Source: Chlorobium sp. (lineage in GTDB: Bacteria; Bacteroidota; Chlorobiia; Chlorobiales; Chlorobiaceae). Taken from it: a stretch of 6,456 nt of DNA. Location of the stretch: contig JAPHUN010000251.1 in NCBI GenBank assembly GCA_026193435.1, positions 1-6,456 of the forward strand, read 5' to 3'. The notes under the pieces are model-generated. The model was not told the DNA's origin, made no database searches, and saw only the letters and a list, made by a program, of their open reading frames with translations. Both the position numbers and the translations under genes were made by a program. Position 1 is the first letter of the stretch, and each line of letters begins with the position of its first letter. This document shows, piece by piece, positions 1-5,256 of the stretch.

Positions 1-645
1 AGCCACATACTTGTTTCCGGGCCCTGTAATCTTGTCGACCTTCGGAACACTTTGAGTACCAAAAGCAAACGCTCCAACAGCCTGTGCTCCACCAAACTTG
101 TATATCATCTCGACACCCGCCACATGAGCAGCAGCAAGAATATGCGGACTCACTTTCCCATCGGCATCGCACGGAGTCGTGAGATAAATCTCGGGAACAC
201 CGGCAACCCTGGCAGGCGCGACATTCATGAGTAAAGAAGATGGATAGGCCGCTTTTCCTCCGGGGACATAGAGCATCACTCGTTCGATCGGCGTCACCCG
301 CTGACCGAGAATAACACGATTCTGTTTTTCGGAAAAGAAACTCTTTTCTGTCTCAAGTTCATGAAACGCTGTTATGTTTTTGTATGCCTCTTCGAGGATC
401 TCGATAAAATCCCTGTCCGCAAGCTCATATGCCTCACGAATCTCTTCAGACGATACGGTGATTTCACCCGGTTGGAAACCCTGAAACTTCCGGGTATACC
501 TGAAAAGCGCTTCATCCCCTCTCTCCTGTATGTCTTTCAGAATCTCCTGAACTACCTGACGGACTTCCGGTTCACAGGCAACGCTACGGCTCAGATGACG
601 CCGCAAAAGTGATTTTTCCCCGGCATAGGTAAACAACCTTAACAC
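1..645 (-). CDS. hisD: Histidinol dehydrogenase, N-terminal half (cut by window edge)
   Basis: HisD catalyses the last two steps of histidine synthesis in the cytoplasm, oxidising L-histidinol through histidinal to L-histidine with two NAD+. The minus-strand reading frame is open from 645 to the left edge (215 codons), about half of the usual 430 residues. Family motifs seen: RVTPIERVMLYVPGGKAAYP (about residues 116-135), the TTPCDADGKVSPHILAAA segment (about 156-173), GGAQAVGAFAFGT (about 185-197) and the signature KITGPGNKYVA (about 205-215). The zinc ligands and catalytic histidines known in the family lie in the missing C-terminal half. No ATG fits. The chosen GTG at 645-643 gives the family-like start (M)LRLFTYAGEKS and follows an in-frame stop at 660-658; TTG at 636-634 is the alternative. 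The ribosome site is weak (AAAGAAA, 7 bases upstream). It is transcribed away from mreB, and no other his gene is visible. Confidence 0.93.
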   Translation of the reverse strand, partial: MLRLFTYAGEKSLLRRHLSRSVACEPEVRQVVQEILKDIQERGDEALFRYTRKFQGFQPGEITVSSEEIREAYELADRDFIEILEEAYKNITAFHELETEKSFFSEKQNRVILGQRVTPIERVMLYVPGGKAAYPSSLLMNVAPARVAGVPEIYLTTPCDADGKVSPHILAAAHVAGVEMIYKFGGAQAVGAFAFGTQSVPKVDKITGPGNKYVA

Positions 646-754
646 TGAACGATTTCTTTATATGGTTCACGATACGAAGTTCTTCACCTAATGTAAACAA
701 ACAGGCAATTTAAAGAAACAGAACATCCCTGACCCTGAAGGCACTGTACTGAAA

Positions 755-780
755 AAAACTCGTTTCCGCAAAACGATTTT
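755..780. terminator. A/T-rich hairpin with flanking A and T runs, function uncertain
   Basis: TCGTTT (760-765) pairs with AAACGA (771-776) across a five-base loop, and AAAA (755-758) pairs with TTTT (777-780) with C759 bulged. The A run on one side and T run on the other resemble a weak bidirectional intrinsic terminator. However, it sits upstream of two divergent genes rather than behind a gene, and the stem has few G-C pairs. It could equally be a leader structure in the mreB transcript or chance. Confidence 0.2.
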
Positions 781-897
781 CATTTGAAATAACTGTTCCA
801 TTACCTACCTTTCTTTTTCAGTGAAAGCGCACGTGAATCGCCTTCCCTACCTACACCACGCAAGGTCAAACAACGATACGACACACACATTTACATT

Positions 898-902
898 AAG
901 GA
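898..902 (+). promoter_or_regulatory. Ribosome binding site deciding the mreB start
   Basis: AAGGA lies five bases before the ATG at 908. This favours ATG 908 over the upstream in-frame GTG at 821, and agrees with the usual MreB N terminus. Confidence 0.7.
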
Positions 903-907
903 ACGAC

Positions 908-1936
908 ATGAGCTTTTTTGGTTATCTATTCAGAGACATTGCCATAGATCTTGGAACAGCAAATACACTTGTATTTATTCGCGATAAAGGGGTTGTACTC
1001 AATGAACCTTCCATTGTTGCCAGAGAACGCAGTACAGGAAAGGTTGTTGCCATAGGTCAGGACGCACTCCTGATGCATGAAAAAACACATCCGGGAATTG
1101 TCACCATCAAACCGCTTGCAAACGGTGTAATTGCCGACTATGAAGCGACAGAGGAGCTTATCAAGGGTCTGATCAAAAAAACAAAAAGCCAGTTTTCGTT
1201 TGGTATACGGAGAATGGTTATCGGTATACCTTCTGGAATCACGGAAGTTGAAAAAAGAGCCGTAAGGGATTCCGCAGAACATATTGGCGCCAAAGAGGTC
1301 TATCTTGTCGCTGAACCGATGGCTGCTGCAATAGGTATAGGACTGGATGTAAAGGAACCCATGGGCAATATGATTGTCGATATCGGCGGGGGCACAACAG
1401 AAATCGCAGTCATCTCACTGGGAGGTATTGCTTCCGGAGAATCACTCCGGGTTGCAGGAACCGATATTACCAACTCTATCATACGTCATTTCAGAAAAGC
1501 CTACAATCTCGCTATCGGGGAAAGAACTGCCGAGGAGGTCAAAATCCGCATCGCATCGGCATACAAGCTGGATAAAGAGCTTACCATGACCGTCAGAGGA
1601 CGAAACCTCGTCACCGCCCTGCCGGAAGAACGGGAGATTAACTCCCCCACTATCAGAGAAGCGATAACAACCCCTATCAGCCAGATCATCAATTCGATAA
1701 AAAAGTGTCTCGAAGTTACCAAACCCGAGCTTTCAGCAGACATTCTCGACCGTGGTCTCTTTCTTGCAGGAGGTGGTGCGCTCATCAAGGATCTTGACAA
1801 GAAAATTCATGATGAGACCAAGCTCGCGGTTCATATCAGCGAAGACCCTCTGACCGCGGTAGCAAGAGGCACCGGGCAGGTTCTTGAAGATCTCGACAAC
1901 TACCGTACCGTTCTGCTCCCCACAAAGAGATACTGA
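908..1936 (+). CDS. mreB: Rod shape-determining actin-like protein MreB
   Basis: MreB is a bacterial actin homologue that forms ATP-dependent membrane-bound filaments and guides the elongasome (MreC, MreD, RodA, PBP2) during lateral wall synthesis. The 342-residue product has the normal family length. Visible actin-fold motifs: phosphate-1 loop DLGTANT (14-20), NEPSIVA (32-38), the AEP segment containing the putative hydrolytic Glu at about 136, phosphate-2 loop DIGGGTTE (158-165), and adenosine loop LAGGGALI (286-293). The N terminus MSFFGYLF is hydrophobic and may help membrane attachment, as in other MreBs; this is inference. The start at 908 is set by AAGGA at 898-902. No mreC, mreD, rodA or pbpA follows: downstream lie repeats and a convergent gene, so mreB looks monocistronic here. 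Paralogues such as Mbl share these motifs and cannot be fully separated by eye. Confidence 0.95.
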   Translation: MSFFGYLFRDIAIDLGTANTLVFIRDKGVVLNEPSIVARERSTGKVVAIGQDALLMHEKTHPGIVTIKPLANGVIADYEATEELIKGLIKKTKSQFSFGIRRMVIGIPSGITEVEKRAVRDSAEHIGAKEVYLVAEPMAAAIGIGLDVKEPMGNMIVDIGGGTTEIAVISLGGIASGESLRVAGTDITNSIIRHFRKAYNLAIGERTAEEVKIRIASAYKLDKELTMTVRGRNLVTALPEEREINSPTIREAITTPISQIINSIKKCLEVTKPELSADILDRGLFLAGGGALIKDLDKKIHDETKLAVHISEDPLTAVARGTGQVLEDLDNYRTVLLPTKRY

Positions 1937-1941
1937 AGAAA

Positions 1942-2006
1942 CAGTCTTCAGTAGGCAGTTTGTGCAGTCTCCAGTACACACAGCACAAACTGCCTGCTGA
2001 ACACTG
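1942..2006. repeat. Inverted array of CAGTNNN heptamers forming a 24-bp hairpin
   Basis: Positions 1942-1965 pair with 1983-2006 as a 24-position stem, with one mismatch (C1946/C2002) and one G-T pair (T1952/G1996), around a 17-base loop. The sequence has period 7: CAGT recurs at 1942, 1949 and 1956, then after a two-base slip at 1965 and 1972. The complementary ACTG/GCTG recurs at 1989, 1996 and 2003. The 12-mers at 1942-1953 and 1965-1976 match at 11 of 12 positions. It begins five bases after the mreB stop, in a convergent gap. Transcribed from either side it would form a strong hairpin and may end mreB transcription, although the nearest T run (2017-2021) is about ten bases past the stem, so it is not a classic intrinsic terminator. 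Heptanucleotide arrays of this kind are known from cyanobacteria and other bacteria. Confidence 0.75.
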
Positions 2007-2015
2007 CCAACAACC

Positions 2016-2110
2016 CTTTTTCCTTTTGACCTTCCGCCTTTTGACTTTTGACTTTCACCTTTTGCCTTTTGCCTTTTGACTTTTGCCTTTTTCCTTCTGC
2101 CTTCCGCCTT
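2016..2110. repeat. Degenerate CTTTTGN heptamer tandem repeat (about 13.5 units)
   Basis: Thirteen consecutive 7-base units can be tiled: CTTTTTC, CTTTTGA, CTTCCGC, CTTTTGA twice, CTTTCAC, CTTTTGC twice, CTTTTGA, CTTTTGC, CTTTTTC, CTTCTGC and CTTCCGC, with one extra C at 2030 after the second unit and a final partial CTT. The block is pyrimidine-only apart from the A/G at positions 6-7 of the units. It runs straight into the 3' end of bshA: its last two T's are the first two plus-strand bases of the bshA stop (2109-2111). Read on the minus strand it would give an artificial Lys-rich peptide in a frame different from bshA, so it is not thought to be translated. It is unrelated in sequence to the CAGTNNN block next to it but shares the seven-base period. 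Confidence 0.85.
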
Positions 2111-3251
2111 AACGCTTTTCCTCCAGCAGGCGTGAATAAAACGCCTCATAGCGTTCAACCAGCGTCGAAACATGGTATTTCCGGGCCTGTTCAACACAGT
2201 TTCGGGAAAACGTATCCCATCTCCCGGAATCGGTCAACAGCTCAAGCGCCTTTTCAGACATCCGCCCGACATTGCCAAGCTCGACGAGATAACCGTGTTT
2301 GCCGTTCAAGATAAACTCGGGAAAGCCGCCAGTATCGGTTACGATAACCGGCACACCGCAGGCCATAGCCTCAAGAGCGGCAAGTCCGAAAGACTCTCCG
2401 CTGCTCGGCATCAGCATCAGGTCTGAAACCGAAAGCAGGGAAACAATATCATCTATCTTTCCGAGAAACCGCACATGCAGTTCAATACCGTTCTCCCGTG
2501 CCCATACTTCAGCCTCGCTTCTTTCCGGACCGTCGCCAACAAGCAGTAATGTCGCCGGGATCTTCTGCACAACAGCGTAAAAGGTTTTCAGGACATCACG
2601 GATCCGCTTGACCGGCCTGAAGTTGGATATGTGAATACAGACCTTTTCACCATCGAGCCCGAGCTGTTCACGGATTTCCGCACTATTCGACTGACGATGA
2701 AACAGTTCAGTGTCGACAAAATTCGGAATCACTTCGATTTCGTGCTTAGGGCTGAAAAGCCTCACAGTTTCCCTTTTCAGATATTCAGACACCGTTGTCA
2801 CCCCGTCTGACTTGTTGATAGCCAGCCTTACAGCGCCATGCATACTGTTGTCAGCGCCGACAACCGTAATATCGGTACCATGCAGTGTCGTGGCCAGCTT
2901 GAAACATTTCGCCTCTGAACAGGACTCTTCAAGCATCTGACGGGCAAGCATGGCGCTCAGCGCGTGTGGTATCGCGTAATGTGCGTGCACCACGTCCAGC
3001 TTTTCGTACTTTGCCACCTCGGCGATTTTTGTCGCGAGGGCAAGTGAATAAAACGGGCACTCGAACACCGGGTAATGCATCGCCTCAACTTCGTGATAAA
3101 AGATGTTCTTCGTGAATCCGCCCAGCCTGAAAGGCGCAGAACGGTTGATGAAATGAATGATATGCCCACGTTCTGCCAGGGCCTTACCCAGTTCGGTAGC
3201 CACCGCCCCGCTTCCGCCGTAGGTGTGATGGCAGGAAATGCCTATTTTCAT
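2109..3251 (-). CDS. bshA: N-acetyl-alpha-D-glucosaminyl L-malate synthase (GT4 glycosyltransferase)
   Basis: BshA transfers GlcNAc from UDP-GlcNAc to L-malate, the first step of bacillithiol synthesis in the cytoplasm; BshB then deacetylates and BshC adds cysteine. The 380-residue product matches the family length (about 377). It has the GT-B layout: N-terminal acceptor domain with MKIGISCHHTYGGSGAVATE (1-20), GKALAERGHIIHFI (22-35), VVHAHYAIPHALSA (87-100) and TTLHGTDITVVG (121-132). The C-terminal donor domain has HISNFRPVKR (207-216), LLLVGDGPE (235-243) and the retaining E-x7-E motif ESFGLAALE (286-294), then AMACGVPVIVTDTGGFPE. The HYAIPH and LHGTDITV segments point to BshA rather than a generic GT4 enzyme. 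The frame extends 29 codons further upstream to 3338, but MKIGIS is the family start; no good ribosome site is close (AAAGGAAG lies about 19 bases away). bshB and bshC are not in this window. Confidence 0.88.
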   Translation of the reverse strand: MKIGISCHHTYGGSGAVATELGKALAERGHIIHFINRSAPFRLGGFTKNIFYHEVEAMHYPVFECPFYSLALATKIAEVAKYEKLDVVHAHYAIPHALSAMLARQMLEESCSEAKCFKLATTLHGTDITVVGADNSMHGAVRLAINKSDGVTTVSEYLKRETVRLFSPKHEIEVIPNFVDTELFHRQSNSAEIREQLGLDGEKVCIHISNFRPVKRIRDVLKTFYAVVQKIPATLLLVGDGPERSEAEVWARENGIELHVRFLGKIDDIVSLLSVSDLMLMPSSGESFGLAALEAMACGVPVIVTDTGGFPEFILNGKHGYLVELGNVGRMSEKALELLTDSGRWDTFSRNCVEQARKYHVSTLVERYEAFYSRLLEEKR

Positions 3252-3470
3252 AAGGTACTTGTTTTGTTGTCTTCCTTTAAACAACCGGAATAGAGTACTT
3301 TCCATTCCCTGAAACGCTGAAATGCAATAAAGAATCAAGACTCAGGCCGGACTGATTCCAGGGAAACATTTTAGGTACAAATACCCGTTACAGTAAGAAG
3401 TAATTCTCCAATCGGTTTTTCCAAACCATGCACAAAGAACCGCATTTACCATTCATTTCGTAACGCTCCC
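3252..3470. other. Divergent intergenic region between bshA and the SAM synthetase gene
   Basis: This 219-base gap lies between divergent genes and should contain both promoters, but no convincing -35/-10 pair stands out on either strand. No known SAM-riboswitch consensus was recognised in the leader of the SAM synthetase gene. The one structure seen is a pair of nested inverted repeats at 3305-3365. No open reading frame here looks like a gene. Confidence 0.5.
3305..3365. repeat. Nested inverted repeats between bshA and the SAM synthetase gene
   Basis: TTCCCTG (3305-3311) is complementary to CAGGGAA (3359-3365), and inside it GAATCA (3332-3337) is complementary to TGATTC (3353-3358). The two right arms are contiguous, so on one side there is an unbroken 13-base strand, while on the other side the arms are separated by 20 bases. 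The inner loop is 15 bases. This could fold as a bulged hairpin in either leader transcript, or be a protein-binding region, or be chance. No known family was recognised. Confidence 0.35.
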
Positions 3471-4685
3471 ATGAAAAAAAAGAGAAATATTATCGTTGAT
3501 CAGGCATTTTCCATCCCCGTGGAAGAGCAGCAGATAGAGCTTGTAGAAAGAAAAGGAATTGCCCATCCCGACACCATGTGTGATTTGATCATGGAAGCAG
3601 TCTGTCTTGAGCTCTGCAAGGAGTATACAAATCGTTTCGGGCAAATCCTGCACCACAACATAGACAAAGGGATGCTGGTTGCCGGAAAAACCCTGCCGAA
3701 ACCAGGAGGAGGTACAGTAATCGAACCGATGAAAATCATCTTCGGAGACCGCGCGACCTATACCGGCAACGGATCGGTTATACCTGTCGGCGAAATTGCC
3801 GAAGCCGCAGCAAAAAAATGGCTTGCAAAAAACATGCGTTTCATCGACCCTGAAATCAACCTCCTCTACCAGAACGAAATCAAACCGGGGTCACCCGAAC
3901 TCACCGATGCTTTTGCGCGTCCTGTCATCGGGGCAAACGACACATCGGTCGGCGTCGGATACGCCCCTCTCAGCGAAACCGAAAGGCTGGTACTTGCAGC
4001 AGAGCAGTACCTCAATTCGAACATATTCAAACATGCCTATCCTGAAACCGGAAAGGATATCAAGATCATGGCCTTGCGAAAAAACCGGGATCTTACGCTC
4101 ACCGTTGCCATCGCGTTTGTTGACCGCTATATACACAACGCAGCCATGTATTTTGAAAAAAAGCAGATCATACAGGATAACCTGACAGAGTTCATAAAGT
4201 GCAAACAGAACACGATCGACAAGGTCACGGTCAGGATCAACACGCTCGATGACCCTGAACGGGGGGAAGGGGGAATGTACCTTACCGTGCTTGGCTCTTC
4301 TGCGGAAAGCGCAGATAGCGGACAGGTCGGCCGGGGCAATCGCGTCAACGGCATCATCGCGTTCAACAGGCCTCAGACCCTTGAAGCCGCTGCAGGAAAA
4401 AACCCGGTAAACCACGTCGGCAAAATCTACAACGTCCTCAGCCATGAAATAGCACGACGCATTCATAAAGAGATTCCCGGCGTCAGGGAAGTTACCGTGT
4501 ATCTCTGCAGTCAGATCGGCAAACCCATTGATGAACCTTTGCAGGCGTCGGCCAGTCTCATCCTCGAGGAGGGAGCACTCCTTGAGGATATTCGCGAAGC
4601 GGTAGCCTTGATCATTCAGGTTGAACTTGCCTACATAGGCGTTTTCATCGAACAGCTTGCTCTCGGCAAATACACGGTGTGCTGA
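3471..4685 (+). CDS. Archaeal-type S-adenosylmethionine synthetase (methionine adenosyltransferase)
   Basis: The enzyme makes S-adenosylmethionine from ATP and L-methionine, releasing phosphate and diphosphate. The 404-residue protein belongs to the divergent archaeal class, not the bacterial MetK class. Motifs seen in order: VERKGIAHPDTMCD (25-38), QILHHNIDKG (58-67), GGGTVIEPMKIIFGDRAT (79-96), GANDTSVGVGYAPLSETE (154-171), LGSSAESADSGQVGRGNRVNG (274-294; the last part is the family signature), LEAAAGKNPVNHVGKIYN (304-321) and SQIGKPIDEP (347-356). Length is normal and no motif is broken. The ATG at 3471 gives the family-like start; no clear Shine-Dalgarno precedes it, and a run of eight A's follows the ATG. 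It is divergent from bshA, and its downstream neighbour starts 63 bases after its stop on the same strand. Bacterial members are scattered, so transfer from archaea is possible in the ancestry. Whether a normal metK also exists cannot be seen. Confidence 0.93.
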   Translation: MKKKRNIIVDQAFSIPVEEQQIELVERKGIAHPDTMCDLIMEAVCLELCKEYTNRFGQILHHNIDKGMLVAGKTLPKPGGGTVIEPMKIIFGDRATYTGNGSVIPVGEIAEAAAKKWLAKNMRFIDPEINLLYQNEIKPGSPELTDAFARPVIGANDTSVGVGYAPLSETERLVLAAEQYLNSNIFKHAYPETGKDIKIMALRKNRDLTLTVAIAFVDRYIHNAAMYFEKKQIIQDNLTEFIKCKQNTIDKVTVRINTLDDPERGEGGMYLTVLGSSAESADSGQVGRGNRVNGIIAFNRPQTLEAAAGKNPVNHVGKIYNVLSHEIARRIHKEIPGVREVTVYLCSQIGKPIDEPLQASASLILEEGALLEDIREAVALIIQVELAYIGVFIEQLALGKYTVC

Positions 4686-4697
4686 AATTTCATAAAA

Positions 4698-4727
4698 TTG
4701 CGTTAGTTAACTATAAGGCAGTATAAC
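4698..4727 (+). promoter_or_regulatory. Possible promoter with palindromic site ahead of the DinB-like gene
   Basis: TTGCGT (4698-4703, three of six to TTGACA) and TATAAC (4722-4727, five of six to TATAAT) are separated by 18 bases. Between them lies the perfect 10-base palindrome TAGTTAACTA (4704-4713), which could be an operator. A second -10-like TATAAG overlaps the palindrome at 4712-4717. If real, transcription would begin about 15 bases before the DinB ATG, giving a short leader. The match is modest, and the downstream pair may instead be read through from the SAM synthetase gene. Confidence 0.3.
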
Positions 4728-4748
4728 CACAGAACCCTGCGTCACACA

Positions 4749-5240
4749 ATGCATCACCTATTCCGCGATTCAATCAACGAACACCTGCTCACTATTGCTG
4801 AACGTCTCCTCAAATGCCTTGAGACCATTGACGCCGAAAAGCTCTGGACCGATTTCGCCCCGAACCTTTCAAGTCCCGGCAACATTGTTCTTCATGTGAT
4901 CGGTAATCTCAACCAGTACGTCCTCAAAACACTTGGAGGAAATACCGTTAATCGCCAACGCGCCAAGGAGTTCTGCGACAAACCTGGCACAAGCAGAGAA
5001 ACGCTCAGTGAAATGCTTTATACAACCATCAAGGAATGTTCTGCTGTTATCCAAGCGCTTAAAAATGAACAACTTACCCGTACGTATACCGTACAGGGCA
5101 TCCAATATACCGGCTACGGCATCCTCATTCATGCTACCGAACACCTCAGTCATCACACAGGGCAGTTCACATGGTTCTGCAAATACCTTTTCAACGCAGA
5201 GATCGACTTCTACAAAGGGCGTGATCTGAATGTCCAGTAA
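4749..5240 (+). CDS. DinB/YfiT-superfamily metal-binding protein, possible thiol S-transferase
   Basis: A 163-residue cytoplasmic four-helix-bundle protein of the DinB superfamily. The three expected metal ligands are visible: His49 in the segment SSPGNIVLHVIGNLNQYV (41-58), then His132 and His136 in the segment HATEHLSHHTGQ (128-139). A conserved-looking YTVQGIQYTGYGILIHA precedes the second motif. Family members with known activity include bacillithiol and mycothiol S-transferases and mycothiol-dependent isomerase; many others are of unknown function. With bshA close by, transfer of bacillithiol or N-methyl-bacillithiol to electrophiles is an inference, not shown by the sequence. The ATG at 4749 has no Shine-Dalgarno; no better start is available. 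It follows the SAM synthetase by 63 bases and precedes the transporter by 16, so it likely shares a transcript with the transporter. No signal peptide or membrane segment. Confidence 0.82.
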   Translation: MHHLFRDSINEHLLTIAERLLKCLETIDAEKLWTDFAPNLSSPGNIVLHVIGNLNQYVLKTLGGNTVNRQRAKEFCDKPGTSRETLSEMLYTTIKECSAVIQALKNEQLTRTYTVQGIQYTGYGILIHATEHLSHHTGQFTWFCKYLFNAEIDFYKGRDLNVQ

Positions 5241-5243
5241 AAA

Positions 5244-5250
5244 AAGGAGG
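5244..5250 (+). promoter_or_regulatory. Strong ribosome binding site deciding the transporter start
   Basis: A perfect AAGGAGG is followed by six bases and then the in-frame GTG at 5257. It lies just after the DinB stop (5238-5240). It would be inside the coding sequence if translation began at the upstream ATG 5230, so it favours GTG 5257. Confidence 0.75.
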
Positions 5251-5256
5251 AATAGC

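Larger units (their letters stand above)
646..907. other. Divergent intergenic region between hisD and mreB
   Basis: This 262-base gap separates two divergently transcribed genes and should hold both promoters. I see no convincing -35/-10 pair for either gene; the best fragments (TTGAAA at 784-789, facing mreB) lack a good partner. The mreB frame stays open back to a GTG at 821, but the 29 extra residues this would add are not part of the MreB family and the GTG lacks a ribosome site, so the stretch is treated as leader. The only structure noticed is an A/T-rich hairpin at 755-780. Confidence 0.5.

Noticed and set aside
52..612. Two small plus-strand frames at the left end
   Set aside because: They are antisense to the hisD coding sequence, whose motifs are clear on the minus strand.
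821..907. 29-residue N-terminal extension of MreB from GTG 821
   Set aside because: It lacks a ribosome site and family similarity, while ATG 908 has AAGGA five bases upstream and gives the standard MreB start.
1942..2110. CRISPR array or IS remnant between mreB and bshA
   Set aside because: The repeats are seven bases with no spacers, and no transposase fragment, terminal inverted repeats of an insertion sequence or cas gene is present.
1733..2197. Minus-strand reading frame giving a Lys-rich repetitive peptide
   Set aside because: It is only the CTTTTGN and CAGTNNN repeats read through, overlapping the ends of mreB and bshA in another frame.
3252..3338. 29-residue N-terminal extension of BshA on the minus strand
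   Set aside because: The family starts at MKIGIS; the extension is intergenic-like sequence.
3366..3470. SAM riboswitch ahead of the SAM synthetase gene
   Set aside because: I looked for the conserved core features of known SAM riboswitches and saw none; no supportable claim remains.
3891..4466. 191-codon minus-strand frame inside the SAM synthetase gene
   Set aside because: It lies wholly opposite a clearly conserved gene, resembles no protein family, and is a codon-bias shadow.
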